Assembly: GCA_965216915.1 (NCBI GenBank)
Contig: CBDCGS010000009.1
Coordinates: 124,001 to 188,000, forward strand
Source: CBDCGS01 sp965216915
Lineage (GTDB): Bacteria; Pseudomonadota; Alphaproteobacteria; UBA828
Direction: 5' to 3'
Length of the DNA: 64,000 bases
A program made the position numbers and the translations under genes. Shown here piece after piece: positions 8,843 through 16,328 of this stretch (within the stretch, counting starts at the first letter, position 1; each line of letters opens with the position of its first letter). The notes under the pieces were generated by a model. That model made no database searches. It saw nothing but the letters and a program-made list of their open reading frames with translations, and was not told the DNA's origin.

Positions 8843-8897
8843 GTTGCGGCAATTGCCGCACCCGGTTCCGTTGCGGCAATTCGCCGCACCCGATTCC
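8843..8897. repeat. tandem direct repeat with palindromic core between ispG and ctaA
   Basis: Two adjacent copies of a 27/28-bp unit, 8843-8869 and 8870-8897, begin GTTGCGGCAATT and end CCGCACCCGRTTCC. Copy one contains the perfect 16-bp palindrome TGCGGCAATTGCCGCA at 8845-8860; copy two has one extra C that breaks the symmetry. It lies directly after the ispG stop and 38 bases before ctaA. It could be an RNA hairpin or a protein binding site; no T-run follows, so an intrinsic terminator is not supported. Confidence 0.7.
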
Positions 8898-8935
8898 GAC
8901 GCCGTCCGCCTGACCCGATCCGCTATGGTGCGCCG

Positions 8936-10063
8936 ATGGCCCAAGTGATCGGAGAGAGCGCCGCCGCGCGGCCCCATGCGCGCCCGGCCGCGACGCGCGC
9001 GATCACCGTTTGGCTGCTCGCGATGGCGGCGCTGGTCTTGGCGATGGTCGTGCTCGGCGGCGTCACGCGGCTCACCCAATCCGGCCTCTCGATGGTCGAG
9101 TGGCAGCCGATCATGGGCGTGCTGCCGCCGCTCTCCGAGGCGGCCTGGCAAGAGGCCTTCGCGAAATACCGAGAGTTCCCGGAATACCAGCAGATCAACC
9201 GCGGCATGGCGCTCGCAGAATTCAAGACGATCTTCTGGTTCGAATATGCCCACCGCGTGCTCGGCCGCGCGGTCGGCGTGGTGTTCATCCTGCCCTTCCT
9301 CTGGTTCCTGGTGCGCCGGCGCATCCCGGCGGGCCTCACGCCGAAGCTCTTCGTGATGCTCGCGCTCGGCGGGCTGCAGGGCGTGCTCGGCTGGTACATG
9401 GTGCAAAGCGGCCTGGTCGACCGGCCCGACGTCAGCGCCTACCGCCTCACCGCGCATCTCGGCCTCGCGGTGGTGATCTACGGCTACATCCTCTGGACCG
9501 CGCTCGGCCTCCTCCTGCCGCGCCCCACGGACACCACCCACGCCTCCCACGCCGCCGCCCCGCCACGGGCGCTGAGCGCCCCGCCCGGCTGGTATCGCAT
9601 CGGGCTCTTCGGCGTGCTGGGCTTGGTCTTCGTGACGCTGCTCTCGGGCGGCTTCGTCGCGGGCAACGACGCGGGCCTCGCCTACAACACTTTCCCGCTG
9701 ATGAACGGCGCGATCATCCCGCCCGACCTCTTCGAGCTCGAGCCCCTCTGGCGCAACTTCTTCGAGCACCTGCCGCTCGTCCAGCTCGACCACCGCCTGC
9801 TCGCGATGCTCACGGTGGCGGCCGTGCTCGTCCTCTGGCTCGCCAGCTGGTGGGCGCCGGCCAGCGGGCGCCTCCGCACCGCGACCCACATCCTCGCGGT
9901 CCTCGCGATCGCCCAGCTCGGCCTCGGCATCGCGACCCTCCTGACCTACGTCCCGGTGCCGCTCGGCGCCGCCCACCAAATCGGCGCGATGGCGACCCTC
10001 ACGGCCGCGCTGGTCGCCTGCCGCCTCGTGGTGGCGGAGGGGCGGGTGCGGCGCGCGGTGTAG
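8936..10063 (+). CDS. ctaA: heme A synthase (Cox15/CtaA)
   Basis: A 375-residue inner-membrane protein that oxidises the heme O methyl group to a formyl group for aa3-type cytochrome oxidase. It has eight predicted transmembrane segments, the diagnostic early motif LGGVTRLTQSGLSMVEWQP, and the paired histidines that bind heme: EYAHRVLGR, AHLGLAV, LDHRLLAM and AAHQIGAM. The second half repeats the GGFVAGNDAGLAYNTFPLMNG type loop. The long loop after helix one and the length match the Cox15-type (type 2) enzyme of alphaproteobacteria. Its presence indicates aerobic respiration. No other cox genes are in the window. Confidence 0.96.
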   Translation: MAQVIGESAAARPHARPAATRAITVWLLAMAALVLAMVVLGGVTRLTQSGLSMVEWQPIMGVLPPLSEAAWQEAFAKYREFPEYQQINRGMALAEFKTIFWFEYAHRVLGRAVGVVFILPFLWFLVRRRIPAGLTPKLFVMLALGGLQGVLGWYMVQSGLVDRPDVSAYRLTAHLGLAVVIYGYILWTALGLLLPRPTDTTHASHAAAPPRALSAPPGWYRIGLFGVLGLVFVTLLSGGFVAGNDAGLAYNTFPLMNGAIIPPDLFELEPLWRNFFEHLPLVQLDHRLLAMLTVAAVLVLWLASWWAPASGRLRTATHILAVLAIAQLGLGIATLLTYVPVPLGAAHQIGAMATLTAALVACRLVVAEGRVRRAV

Positions 10064-10124
10064 GCGGCGTAGGCGGAGACCAACCCCACAAGTTCGCACC
10101 GCCGCTCACCACGCCTCCGGCCTC

Positions 10125-10218
10125 ATCCGCGGGCTTGACCCGCGGATCTAGGCACACGGAACGGCGTATGGAGCATCCAACCCGCGGTGTTCATAGGTCC
10201 GCGGGTCAAGCCCGCGGA
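10125..10218. repeat. REP-like inverted hairpin pair
   Basis: Two copies of a short hairpin in opposite orientation: 10125-10147 contains TCCGCGGGCTTGACCCGCGGA and 10198-10218 contains its reverse complement. Each copy has 8-bp arms around a 5-base loop, and the pair itself forms a larger inverted repeat with a 50-base spacer. It lies between two convergent genes, ctaA and the STAND gene. Such paired palindromes resemble REP/BIME elements of alphaproteobacterial genomes. They can act as bidirectional transcript ends; that role here is inference. Confidence 0.8.
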
Positions 10219-10278
10219 TGAAGGGCATTGTTGGGAACGGGCCGGGCCGCCACGGTTCCGCGATCGGCGCCGCGCCCG

Positions 10279-13089
10279 CTACGCGTCAAACTCCTCGTCG
10301 AGCGTCGCAACCAAATCCGGCCGGTCGATCCGCGTCCACATCTCCCGTGCCCGCGCGACATGCGCGGCCCGCGCATCGCCCTCGGCAATCCGCGCGAGCC
10401 GCCGGTGCGCCCAGCCGATGGAGTAGGGCTCGGGAATGCGCTCGTAGAGCGCCAGCGCTGACTCCCACTGACCTTTCGCTGTGTCGCTATCGCCTTCGGC
10501 GCGCGCGATGTCGCCGAGTCTCTGGATGCAGTTTGCCTCACCGAGCACGTCGCCGACCTTGCGATAGAGGGGCAGTGCCTCCTCATAGGCCTCGCGGGCG
10601 GCGCCGTGGTCGGAGCGTGCGAGCGCGATTTCGCCGAGTCTCAGGATGCAGTTTGCCTCGCCGCGCACGGCGCCGATCTTGCGATAGAGGGGCAGCGCCT
10701 TCTCATAGGCCTCGCGGGCGGCGTCGTGGTCCGAGCGTCGGAGCGCGATGTCGCCGAGGCCCTGGATGCAGTTTGCCTCGCCGAGCACGGCGCCGACCTT
10801 GCGATAGAGGGGCAGCGCCTGCTCATAGGCCTCGCGGGCGGCGTCGTGGTCCGAGCGCTCGAGCGCGATGTCGCCGAGGCTCTGGATGCAGTTTGCCTCG
10901 CCGAGCGCGTCGCCGACCTTGCGATAGAGTGGCAGCGCCTCCTCATAGGCCTTGCGCGCGGCGTTGTGGTCCGAGCGCTCGAGCGCGATGTCGCCGAGTC
11001 TCCGGATGCAGTTTGCCTCGCCGAGCACGTCGCCGACCTTGCGATAGAGGGGCAGGGCCGCCTCATAGGCTTCGCGGGCGGCGTCGTGGTCCGAGCGTCG
11101 GAGCGCGATGTCGCCGAGGCTCTTGATGCAGTTTGCCTCGCCGAGCACGGCGCCGACCTTGCGATAGAGGGGCAGCGCCTTCTCATAGGCCTCGCGGGCG
11201 GCGTCGTGGTCCGAGCGTCGGAGCGCGATGTCGCCGAGTCTCCGGATGCAGTTTGCCTCGCCGAGCACGTCGCCGACCTTGCGATAGAGGGGCAGCGCCT
11301 CCTCATAGGCCTTGCGCGCGGCGTCGTGGTCCGAGCGCTCGAGCGCGATGTCGCCGAGGCTCTTGATGCAGTTTGCCTCACCGAGCACGGCGCCGATCTT
11401 GCGATAGAGGGGCAGCGCCTCCTCATAGGCCTTGCGCGCGGCGTCATGGTCGGAGCGTGCGAGCGCGATGTCGCCGAGGCTCTGGATGCAGTTTGCCTCG
11501 CCGAGCGCGTCGCCGACCTTGCGCGCGGCGTTGGCAGCCGCTCGGATGATGGAAGGCCCGCCTGCGCCCGTGAACCTGATCAGTCGGCCTAAACCGCGCG
11601 CGGCGGGGACCGCAGCCTCCAACTCACTGACCTCCAACGCGTCGGCGATCGCGGTTTCGAGGTTGGCGAGAGCCGGCACCAGACGGGACGCGACACCTCC
11701 TCCCTCGGTGGTGCCGAGCTTGCCCGCATCCACGGCGGCGAGCCGCAGAAAATGGGTGCGCCAGCGGTCGCGGTCCTCGTCTTCGGGCGGGTATTGCCGC
11801 GTTGCGAAATCGCGGATCGGGGGTAGAAGGTCGAGGCTATGCGGGCCGTCGAAGGCCAAGCCGACGGTGCGGAGTTGGCCTGCCGCGTCAAATGCGTCGT
11901 TGCCGAGCAGCGTCTCCCGATCGTCGTCGTCGAGCCCGGCGGGTGAACAACCGAGGAGAGCAAACAGCCGCTTTGCGGGTTCCTGCAGCAGCGGGCTTTC
12001 GAGGGAGAGCGCGATCGATGTTTCGAGCGAGGTCAGCGCGTCAGCCTCGATCCCGGGACGCTTCGCCAACTCGACGCCGACTGCATCCCACCGCGTGCGA
12101 ATCTCGTGGAGGTTTGCGACGCCCGCCGTGCGCAAGCCCACCAGCTCGATCGCCAAGGGAATGCCGCCGAGCGCGTCGAGCAGCGGGCGGAGGTCGGGAT
12201 CGTCCGCCGGCACCTGCTGCGCGATCGAGCGGAAGAGCGCCGCATCGTCAGGCGCCGTCAGCGGCTCGACGGGGACGATGTCGTGCCAGCCGAGCGCCGG
12301 CTGACGCGCGCCGCGGATCGAGGCGACGACACGAAGCCCCGGTACCGCCGAGAGTGCGAGCAACCGCTGCTCGATTTCCGCAGGCGTGCGGTCCCAAGCC
12401 GTTTCGAGATTGTCGAGCACCAGCACGCCGGGCGCTCGGCCGAGCCAATCGAGAAGTGCCTGAAAGCGCGTTTGCGCTGGGTCGAGGCCGACAGCGGTGG
12501 TGACTGCCGCCTCGAACGCCTCCACATCGCCCGCCGTCGCGAGCGCCGCGAACCAGCGCCGCTCGCCGAGTGTGTCCACGCAGCCCGCATCGTTAAGCGC
12601 CGCAAGCGTCAGCGTCGTCTTGCCGATCCCGCCCGCGCCTTGCACCAGCACCGGTGACGCACCGTCTTGAATAAGCCCGACGAGCCGGGCTACCAGCGCA
12701 TCGCGCCCAAGCACCGCGCGTGCGGGGCGTGGAAGGCTCGCGGGCGCTCTCCGGTCCGCCGTATCGTTTCGCCCTCCCCATGTTCTGGTGCGCGCCTCGC
12801 GCAGCTCGCGGCGCCACGCCGCATAGGCCTCGTTCTCGCCGAAGAGCACGCGCTCGATCGTGCCCGAATCGCTCGGCGGGTTCCGGTCGTTTCGCCAGTT
12901 GCGCACCGAGCGCTCGTGGTTGCCCGTGGCGAGCGCGAACGCCTGGTTTGACCAGTGCGTGCCCGGCGCTTCCGGCGTTCCCTCCGGGCGCGTGCCCTGA
13001 TCGAGGTGCCAGCTCAAGAGCTTGCCGAAGCTCCAGTTGGCGCGATCTTGCTCTCCCATTTCCACCGATTTCCGCGCGTTTCCACGCAT
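10279..13089 (-). CDS. STAND-type NTPase with HTH-like N-terminus and TPR array
   Basis: A 936-residue signalling ATPase. Residues about 17-100 form a helical, HTH-like domain (WSNQAFALATGNHERSVRNW). A P-loop NTPase follows with Walker A GAGGIGKTT at 151-159 and Walker B VLVLDNLE, then the winged-helix arm with the GGIPLAIEL motif typical of NB-ARC/AP-ATPase proteins. The C-terminal third is nine 40-residue TPR units, eight of them nearly identical (GEANCIxxLGDIALxRSDH...AYEEALPLYRK). STAND proteins stay closed until a ligand meets the sensor repeats, then oligomerise. The start at 13089 has AAGGCGG just upstream. It could be a transcription regulator or a defence-type sensor; no effector domain other than the HTH-like one is seen. 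Confidence 0.88.
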   Translation of the reverse strand: MRGNARKSVEMGEQDRANWSFGKLLSWHLDQGTRPEGTPEAPGTHWSNQAFALATGNHERSVRNWRNDRNPPSDSGTIERVLFGENEAYAAWRRELREARTRTWGGRNDTADRRAPASLPRPARAVLGRDALVARLVGLIQDGASPVLVQGAGGIGKTTLTLAALNDAGCVDTLGERRWFAALATAGDVEAFEAAVTTAVGLDPAQTRFQALLDWLGRAPGVLVLDNLETAWDRTPAEIEQRLLALSAVPGLRVVASIRGARQPALGWHDIVPVEPLTAPDDAALFRSIAQQVPADDPDLRPLLDALGGIPLAIELVGLRTAGVANLHEIRTRWDAVGVELAKRPGIEADALTSLETSIALSLESPLLQEPAKRLFALLGCSPAGLDDDDRETLLGNDAFDAAGQLRTVGLAFDGPHSLDLLPPIRDFATRQYPPEDEDRDRWRTHFLRLAAVDAGKLGTTEGGGVASRLVPALANLETAIADALEVSELEAAVPAARGLGRLIRFTGAGGPSIIRAAANAARKVGDALGEANCIQSLGDIALARSDHDAARKAYEEALPLYRKIGAVLGEANCIKSLGDIALERSDHDAARKAYEEALPLYRKVGDVLGEANCIRRLGDIALRRSDHDAAREAYEKALPLYRKVGAVLGEANCIKSLGDIALRRSDHDAAREAYEAALPLYRKVGDVLGEANCIRRLGDIALERSDHNAARKAYEEALPLYRKVGDALGEANCIQSLGDIALERSDHDAAREAYEQALPLYRKVGAVLGEANCIQGLGDIALRRSDHDAAREAYEKALPLYRKIGAVRGEANCILRLGEIALARSDHGAAREAYEEALPLYRKVGDVLGEANCIQRLGDIARAEGDSDTAKGQWESALALYERIPEPYSIGWAHRRLARIAEGDARAAHVARAREMWTRIDRPDLVATLDEEFDA
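10438..11517 (-). repeat. nine tandem 120-bp repeats inside the STAND gene
   Basis: The units are exactly 120 bp, in register at 11398-11517, 11278-11397, 11158-11277, 11038-11157, 10918-11037, 10798-10917, 10678-10797, 10558-10677, and a diverged ninth at 10438-10557. The first eight differ by only a few bases each. Variable codons cluster after GEANCI, after DIAL and in the AYE-x-AL position, with the same variants shared by non-adjacent units, as expected from duplication or gene conversion. Each encodes one TPR of 40 residues. Confidence 0.95.
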
Positions 13090-13174
13090 TTACCGCCTTG
13101 CCGTCACTGGTGCAGTGCTTTCCAGCGACCTGATGAATCTAGGAGGCCGGCTTAACACCACGAGGGTCGGCACC

Positions 13175-13357
13175 ATGATCGACACGCTAGCACTTATGGT
13201 CAATCCGACGGTCCAACTCTACTGCTTGATTGCGCTCACCTACGGCACGGCGTCACGCTGTGCGGGGCAGGACGGGCACTGCCAGCTCGCCCGCTGTTAT
13301 GGCGCGAGCGCGCTCTTGCATGCGCTCCTTGGCCTCGCGCATTTCTTCCACATCTAG
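13175..13357 (+). CDS. small hydrophobic protein, unknown function
   Basis: A 60-residue ORF beginning MIDTLALMVNPTVQLYCLIALTYG, with GAGGG eight bases before the ATG. It has a hydrophobic N-terminal half, four cysteines (including the middle CAGQDGHCQLARC) and a second hydrophobic stretch ALLHALLGLAHFF near the end. This looks like a two-helix membrane peptide with a Cys-rich loop. It diverges from the STAND gene. An alternative in-frame ATG lies 42 bases upstream. No family is recognised. Confidence 0.45.
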   Translation: MIDTLALMVNPTVQLYCLIALTYGTASRCAGQDGHCQLARCYGASALLHALLGLAHFFHI

Positions 13358-13383
13358 CGAAACGAGGTAGGAGCGGCGGCGTC

Positions 13384-14097
13384 TTACGCCGTCTCCTGCT
13401 TCCCTCGCCTAAAGCGTTTGATCAGGCGGGGGAGGAAGCCGATGAGCGCCAGGGCTGCGAGCCCCAGGAGGGCTTTTTGGATCAGGTCCTCGTCGCCGCT
13501 CGCGACCTCGCGGCCGGCATAGCCGAGATAGGCGTAAGCCGCACCGCCCGGCGCCATGAAGAGGAAGGAGGCGAGCGTGTAGTGGCCGACGGGGATGCGG
13601 GTCAGGCCGAGCACGTAATTGAGCGCGTTGAAGGGGATGAAGGGCATGAGCCGGGTCAGCGCCACGAAGCGCCAGCCCTCCGCCTCGACGCCCGCGATCA
13701 CCTGGCGCACGCGCTCGGGCGAGCGGTTGGCGACCCAGTCGGAGAGCGCGTAGCGCGCCACCATGAAGGCGATGGTGGCGCCGGCAGTCGCGCCGATCAG
13801 GCTGTAGAGCGTGCCGTACCAGGGGCCGAAGAGCGCGCCCGCCGCGAGCGTGAACAAGAGCCCCGGCAGGAAGAACACCGTCGCGAGGACATAGGCGCAG
13901 ATGAAGACGGCGGGCGCCCACGGGCCGAAGCCCGTCACCCAGGCCTCGAGCGCGGCGGCATCGATGTGCTCGCGGTGCGTCACCATGAGGCCGATGCCGG
14001 CGAGCACGAGCGCGACCACGCCGAGACGGCCGGTGAGCCGCAGCGCGCGGCGCCGCGTGGGCGTCGGCGCGGGGGCGGACGTGGTGGGCACGCTCAT
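13384..14097 (-). CDS. TVP38/TMEM64 family (SNARE-associated) membrane protein
   Basis: A 237-residue integral membrane protein of the DedA/VTT superfamily. The hallmark is GALFGPWYGTLYSLIGATAGATIAF followed by the re-entrant helix region with LTRLMPFIPFNALNYVLGLTRI. These proteins are linked to lipid scrambling or flipping and envelope homeostasis. Its ATG at 14097 overlaps the stop of the YeeE gene by four bases (ATGA), so the two are translationally coupled. The long reading frame running upstream past 14097 is not this gene. Predicted location is the inner membrane with a basic C-terminal tail (PRLIKRFRRGK). Confidence 0.92.
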   Translation of the reverse strand: MSVPTTSAPAPTPTRRRALRLTGRLGVVALVLAGIGLMVTHREHIDAAALEAWVTGFGPWAPAVFICAYVLATVFFLPGLLFTLAAGALFGPWYGTLYSLIGATAGATIAFMVARYALSDWVANRSPERVRQVIAGVEAEGWRFVALTRLMPFIPFNALNYVLGLTRIPVGHYTLASFLFMAPGGAAYAYLGYAGREVASGDEDLIQKALLGLAALALIGFLPRLIKRFRRGKQETA

Positions 14098-15338
14098 GCG
14101 CGGGCCTCCGGCGCCGGCGCAGATGTGGCGCGTGCGACGGGGAGGCCGAAATAGGGACGGAGGGCGATGCCGAGCGCGGTGCCGAGGAGCGCGAAAATGA
14201 TCCAGAGCCAGCCATGCAGGCTGCCCGAGGCAACGCCGCTGAAGAAGGCGCCGATGTTGCAGCCGAAGGCGAGACGCGCGCCATAGCCGAGCAGCAGGCC
14301 GCCGATCACCGCCGCCGCGAGCGCACCCGGCGGGATGCGCTTGCGCGGGGCGAAGCGGCCCGCGAGGCCGGCGGCGAGCAGCGCGCCGAGCACGATGCCG
14401 ATGTTCATGGTCGAGACCGTGTCGGCGGCGAGCGTGGCGTCGAGCGCGCGCGCCGGGCCCGGCCATTGCCAGAAGGTCCAGTCGCGGATCGCGAAACCGA
14501 GACCGTCGGCGACCTTGCCGCCCCAGAGCGTGAAGCCCCAGGTGACGCTCCAGGGGTGGCCGGCGAGCAAGAGCGTCGCGACGTTGAGAGCCGCGAGCGC
14601 CAGCGCCCCCCAGGCGAGCGGCCAGCCGCCGCGGCCGAGCCGCACGAGCGCGTCGCGCCAGCCCGCCGCGCGCGGGCCGTGCTCCAAGCCGCCATGGCGC
14701 CGCCATTCGAGCCAGAGGGTGAGCCACACGAGCGCCGCGATGACGGCGATCTGCAGCGCCATGCCGCCGCCCCAGCCGAGGCTCCCGTAGAGGGAGACCG
14801 GCGCGACACGCGGCTGGTCGAGCCACCAGGGCAGGTGCGCGGTCGCGAGCGTCGCGCCGGCGACGAAGCCCGCGAGCGTCACCACCATGCGCGTGCTGCC
14901 GCCGCCGACGGTGAAGAGCGTGCCCGACGCGCAGGCGCCGCCGAGCTGCATGCCGATGCCGAAGAGAAAGGCGCCGACGATCACCGAGACGCCGAGCGGC
15001 GCGAGCGCGGCCCCGAGCGTGAGCCCGAAGGCCTCGCCGCCGGCGAGCAAGGGCGCGAAGGCGAGGCTCGCGAGCCCGAGCATGAGGAGCTGCGCGCGCA
15101 CGCCGGCGCCCCGGCGCTCCACGAGCAGGCGCCTGTAGGCACCCGCGAAGCCGAAGATCGCGTGATAGAGCGAGAGCCCGATCGCGACCGCGACCACGAG
15201 CAGCGCCGCGTCGCGCCAGCCGATGGCCTCGGCGAGGTAGCCGACGCCGGCGGCGATCAGAAGGCCTGCGCCGCCCGCGACCACCGGCTGCGGGCGTGGC
15301 AGGGCCACGGGCGCTGCGGGAGTCAGCGTGATGCTCAT
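14094..15338 (-). CDS. YeeE/YedE family transporter (thiosulfate/sulfur-compound type)
   Basis: A 414-residue polytopic membrane protein built of two similar halves. Each half carries the family Cys motif: LGGACASGTLFTVGGGSTRM near residues 130-150 and FGCNIGAFFSGVASGSLHGW near 355-380. Conserved Cys residues in this position line the thiosulfate path in characterised YeeE (TsuA), so transport of a reduced sulfur compound is the likely role; the actual substrate here is not known. About ten hydrophobic helices are visible. It is the first gene of a two-gene unit with the TVP38 protein, sharing an ATGA overlap. Start has a weak ribosome site. Confidence 0.9.
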   Translation of the reverse strand: MSITLTPAAPVALPRPQPVVAGGAGLLIAAGVGYLAEAIGWRDAALLVVAVAIGLSLYHAIFGFAGAYRRLLVERRGAGVRAQLLMLGLASLAFAPLLAGGEAFGLTLGAALAPLGVSVIVGAFLFGIGMQLGGACASGTLFTVGGGSTRMVVTLAGFVAGATLATAHLPWWLDQPRVAPVSLYGSLGWGGGMALQIAVIAALVWLTLWLEWRRHGGLEHGPRAAGWRDALVRLGRGGWPLAWGALALAALNVATLLLAGHPWSVTWGFTLWGGKVADGLGFAIRDWTFWQWPGPARALDATLAADTVSTMNIGIVLGALLAAGLAGRFAPRKRIPPGALAAAVIGGLLLGYGARLAFGCNIGAFFSGVASGSLHGWLWIIFALLGTALGIALRPYFGLPVARATSAPAPEARA

Positions 15339-15420
15339 GCTCTAACTATCGGGAGCCGAGCGCTCGCGAACCAATAACTTTGTGTTGAGCCGGCCGCGTT
15401 CGCGGGTGTCCGCCATGGCT

Positions 15421-16290
15421 CTACCAAGCGAAGGTGGGCGTCGCGAACTGGGGCGAGACGTCGACCTCCTGGCAGGCATCCTCGAGCGCGGCGGGGTCGG
15501 GCTTCGCGCCGAAGTCGTGGCCGAGCGCGTCCGCGAGGAGCCCGCTCGTCACCAGCAGCGAATCGAGGCTGGCGCGGTTGGCGCCTCGAATGTCGGTCTC
15601 GAGCCCGTCCCCGACCGCGAGGATCTCGCGCGGCGCGAGGCCGAGCGCTTCGTGGCAGAGCGCATAGACCGCGGGGTAGGGCTTGCCGAAATAGTGCACG
15701 GTGCCGCCGAGCGCGGCATAGCGCGCGGCGATGGCGCCGGCACAGAGCTCCGCCTTGCCGAGCCGAATGACGAGCTTGTCCGGGTTGACGCAGACCATGG
15801 GCAGGGCGCAGGCCTGCGCCTCGCGAAGCATCGGGTCGTGGGCTTCGACGGTGCCACGGTCGCGCTGAAACCCGATCGCGAGCATGAAGTCGGCATCCGC
15901 GAGCCGGTCGGTTCGCTCGTAGCCGAGGCCATCGAGCAGGTCGTCGTCGGCGTGCGGCCCGAACAGGACGTAGCGCCGCCCGAGGTTGGCTGCGGGCGCC
16001 TCGGCGCGTGCCGCAAAGGCGCGGCGCGTGGCCTCGCCGGAGGACAGCACGGCGTCATAGTCGCCAGGGCTCACGCCTTTGTCCTGGAGGACGGCGGCGA
16101 CACGCTCGGCGCGCCGGGGCGCGTTCGAGAGAAAGACGACCCGCTTGCCGGCGGCGCGCAGGCGCCGGACGCAGGCGAGCGCCTCGGGGTAGGCCGCGCC
16201 GCCTTGGTGCATCACGCCCCAGACGTCGAGGATGAAACCCTCGTAGCGGTCGGCAAGTTCGGCGAGGCCAGGGATCAACGGGATCGGCAT
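15421..16290 (-). CDS. HAD-superfamily class IIA hydrolase, TIGR01459 type
   Basis: A 289-residue phosphatase-like protein. Motif I is FILDVWGVMHQG, in which the usual second acidic residue is Trp, as in the alphaproteobacterial TIGR01459 family. Motif II is FLSNAPRR and motif III/IV is AVGDGLETDIRGANRAS, with a large C2-type cap between them as in NagD-like enzymes. The ATG at 16290 is preceded by AAGGAT. Class IIA enzymes hydrolyse small phosphates such as nucleotides or sugar phosphates; the substrate of this subfamily is not established. It stands between the YeeE unit and the EAL protein on the same strand. Confidence 0.92.
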   Translation of the reverse strand: MPIPLIPGLAELADRYEGFILDVWGVMHQGGAAYPEALACVRRLRAAGKRVVFLSNAPRRAERVAAVLQDKGVSPGDYDAVLSSGEATRRAFAARAEAPAANLGRRYVLFGPHADDDLLDGLGYERTDRLADADFMLAIGFQRDRGTVEAHDPMLREAQACALPMVCVNPDKLVIRLGKAELCAGAIAARYAALGGTVHYFGKPYPAVYALCHEALGLAPREILAVGDGLETDIRGANRASLDSLLVTSGLLADALGHDFGAKPDPAALEDACQEVDVSPQFATPTFAW

Positions 16291-16328
16291 GGCGATCCTT
16301 GTGTCACAGGCCTCGGCGCTTGCAAAGC

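Noticed and set aside
7502..10099. Minus-strand ORF of 865 residues opposite ispG and ctaA
   Set aside because: It crosses two securely identified genes and has no domain pattern.
10438..11517. CRISPR array interpretation of the 120-bp repeats
   Set aside because: Repeat units are contiguous, coding and lack unique spacers; period is too long.
10606..11592. Long plus-strand ORF of 328 residues across the TPR repeats
   Set aside because: It is open only because the repeat unit is 120 bp, a multiple of three. The minus-strand TPR protein is clearly the coding one.
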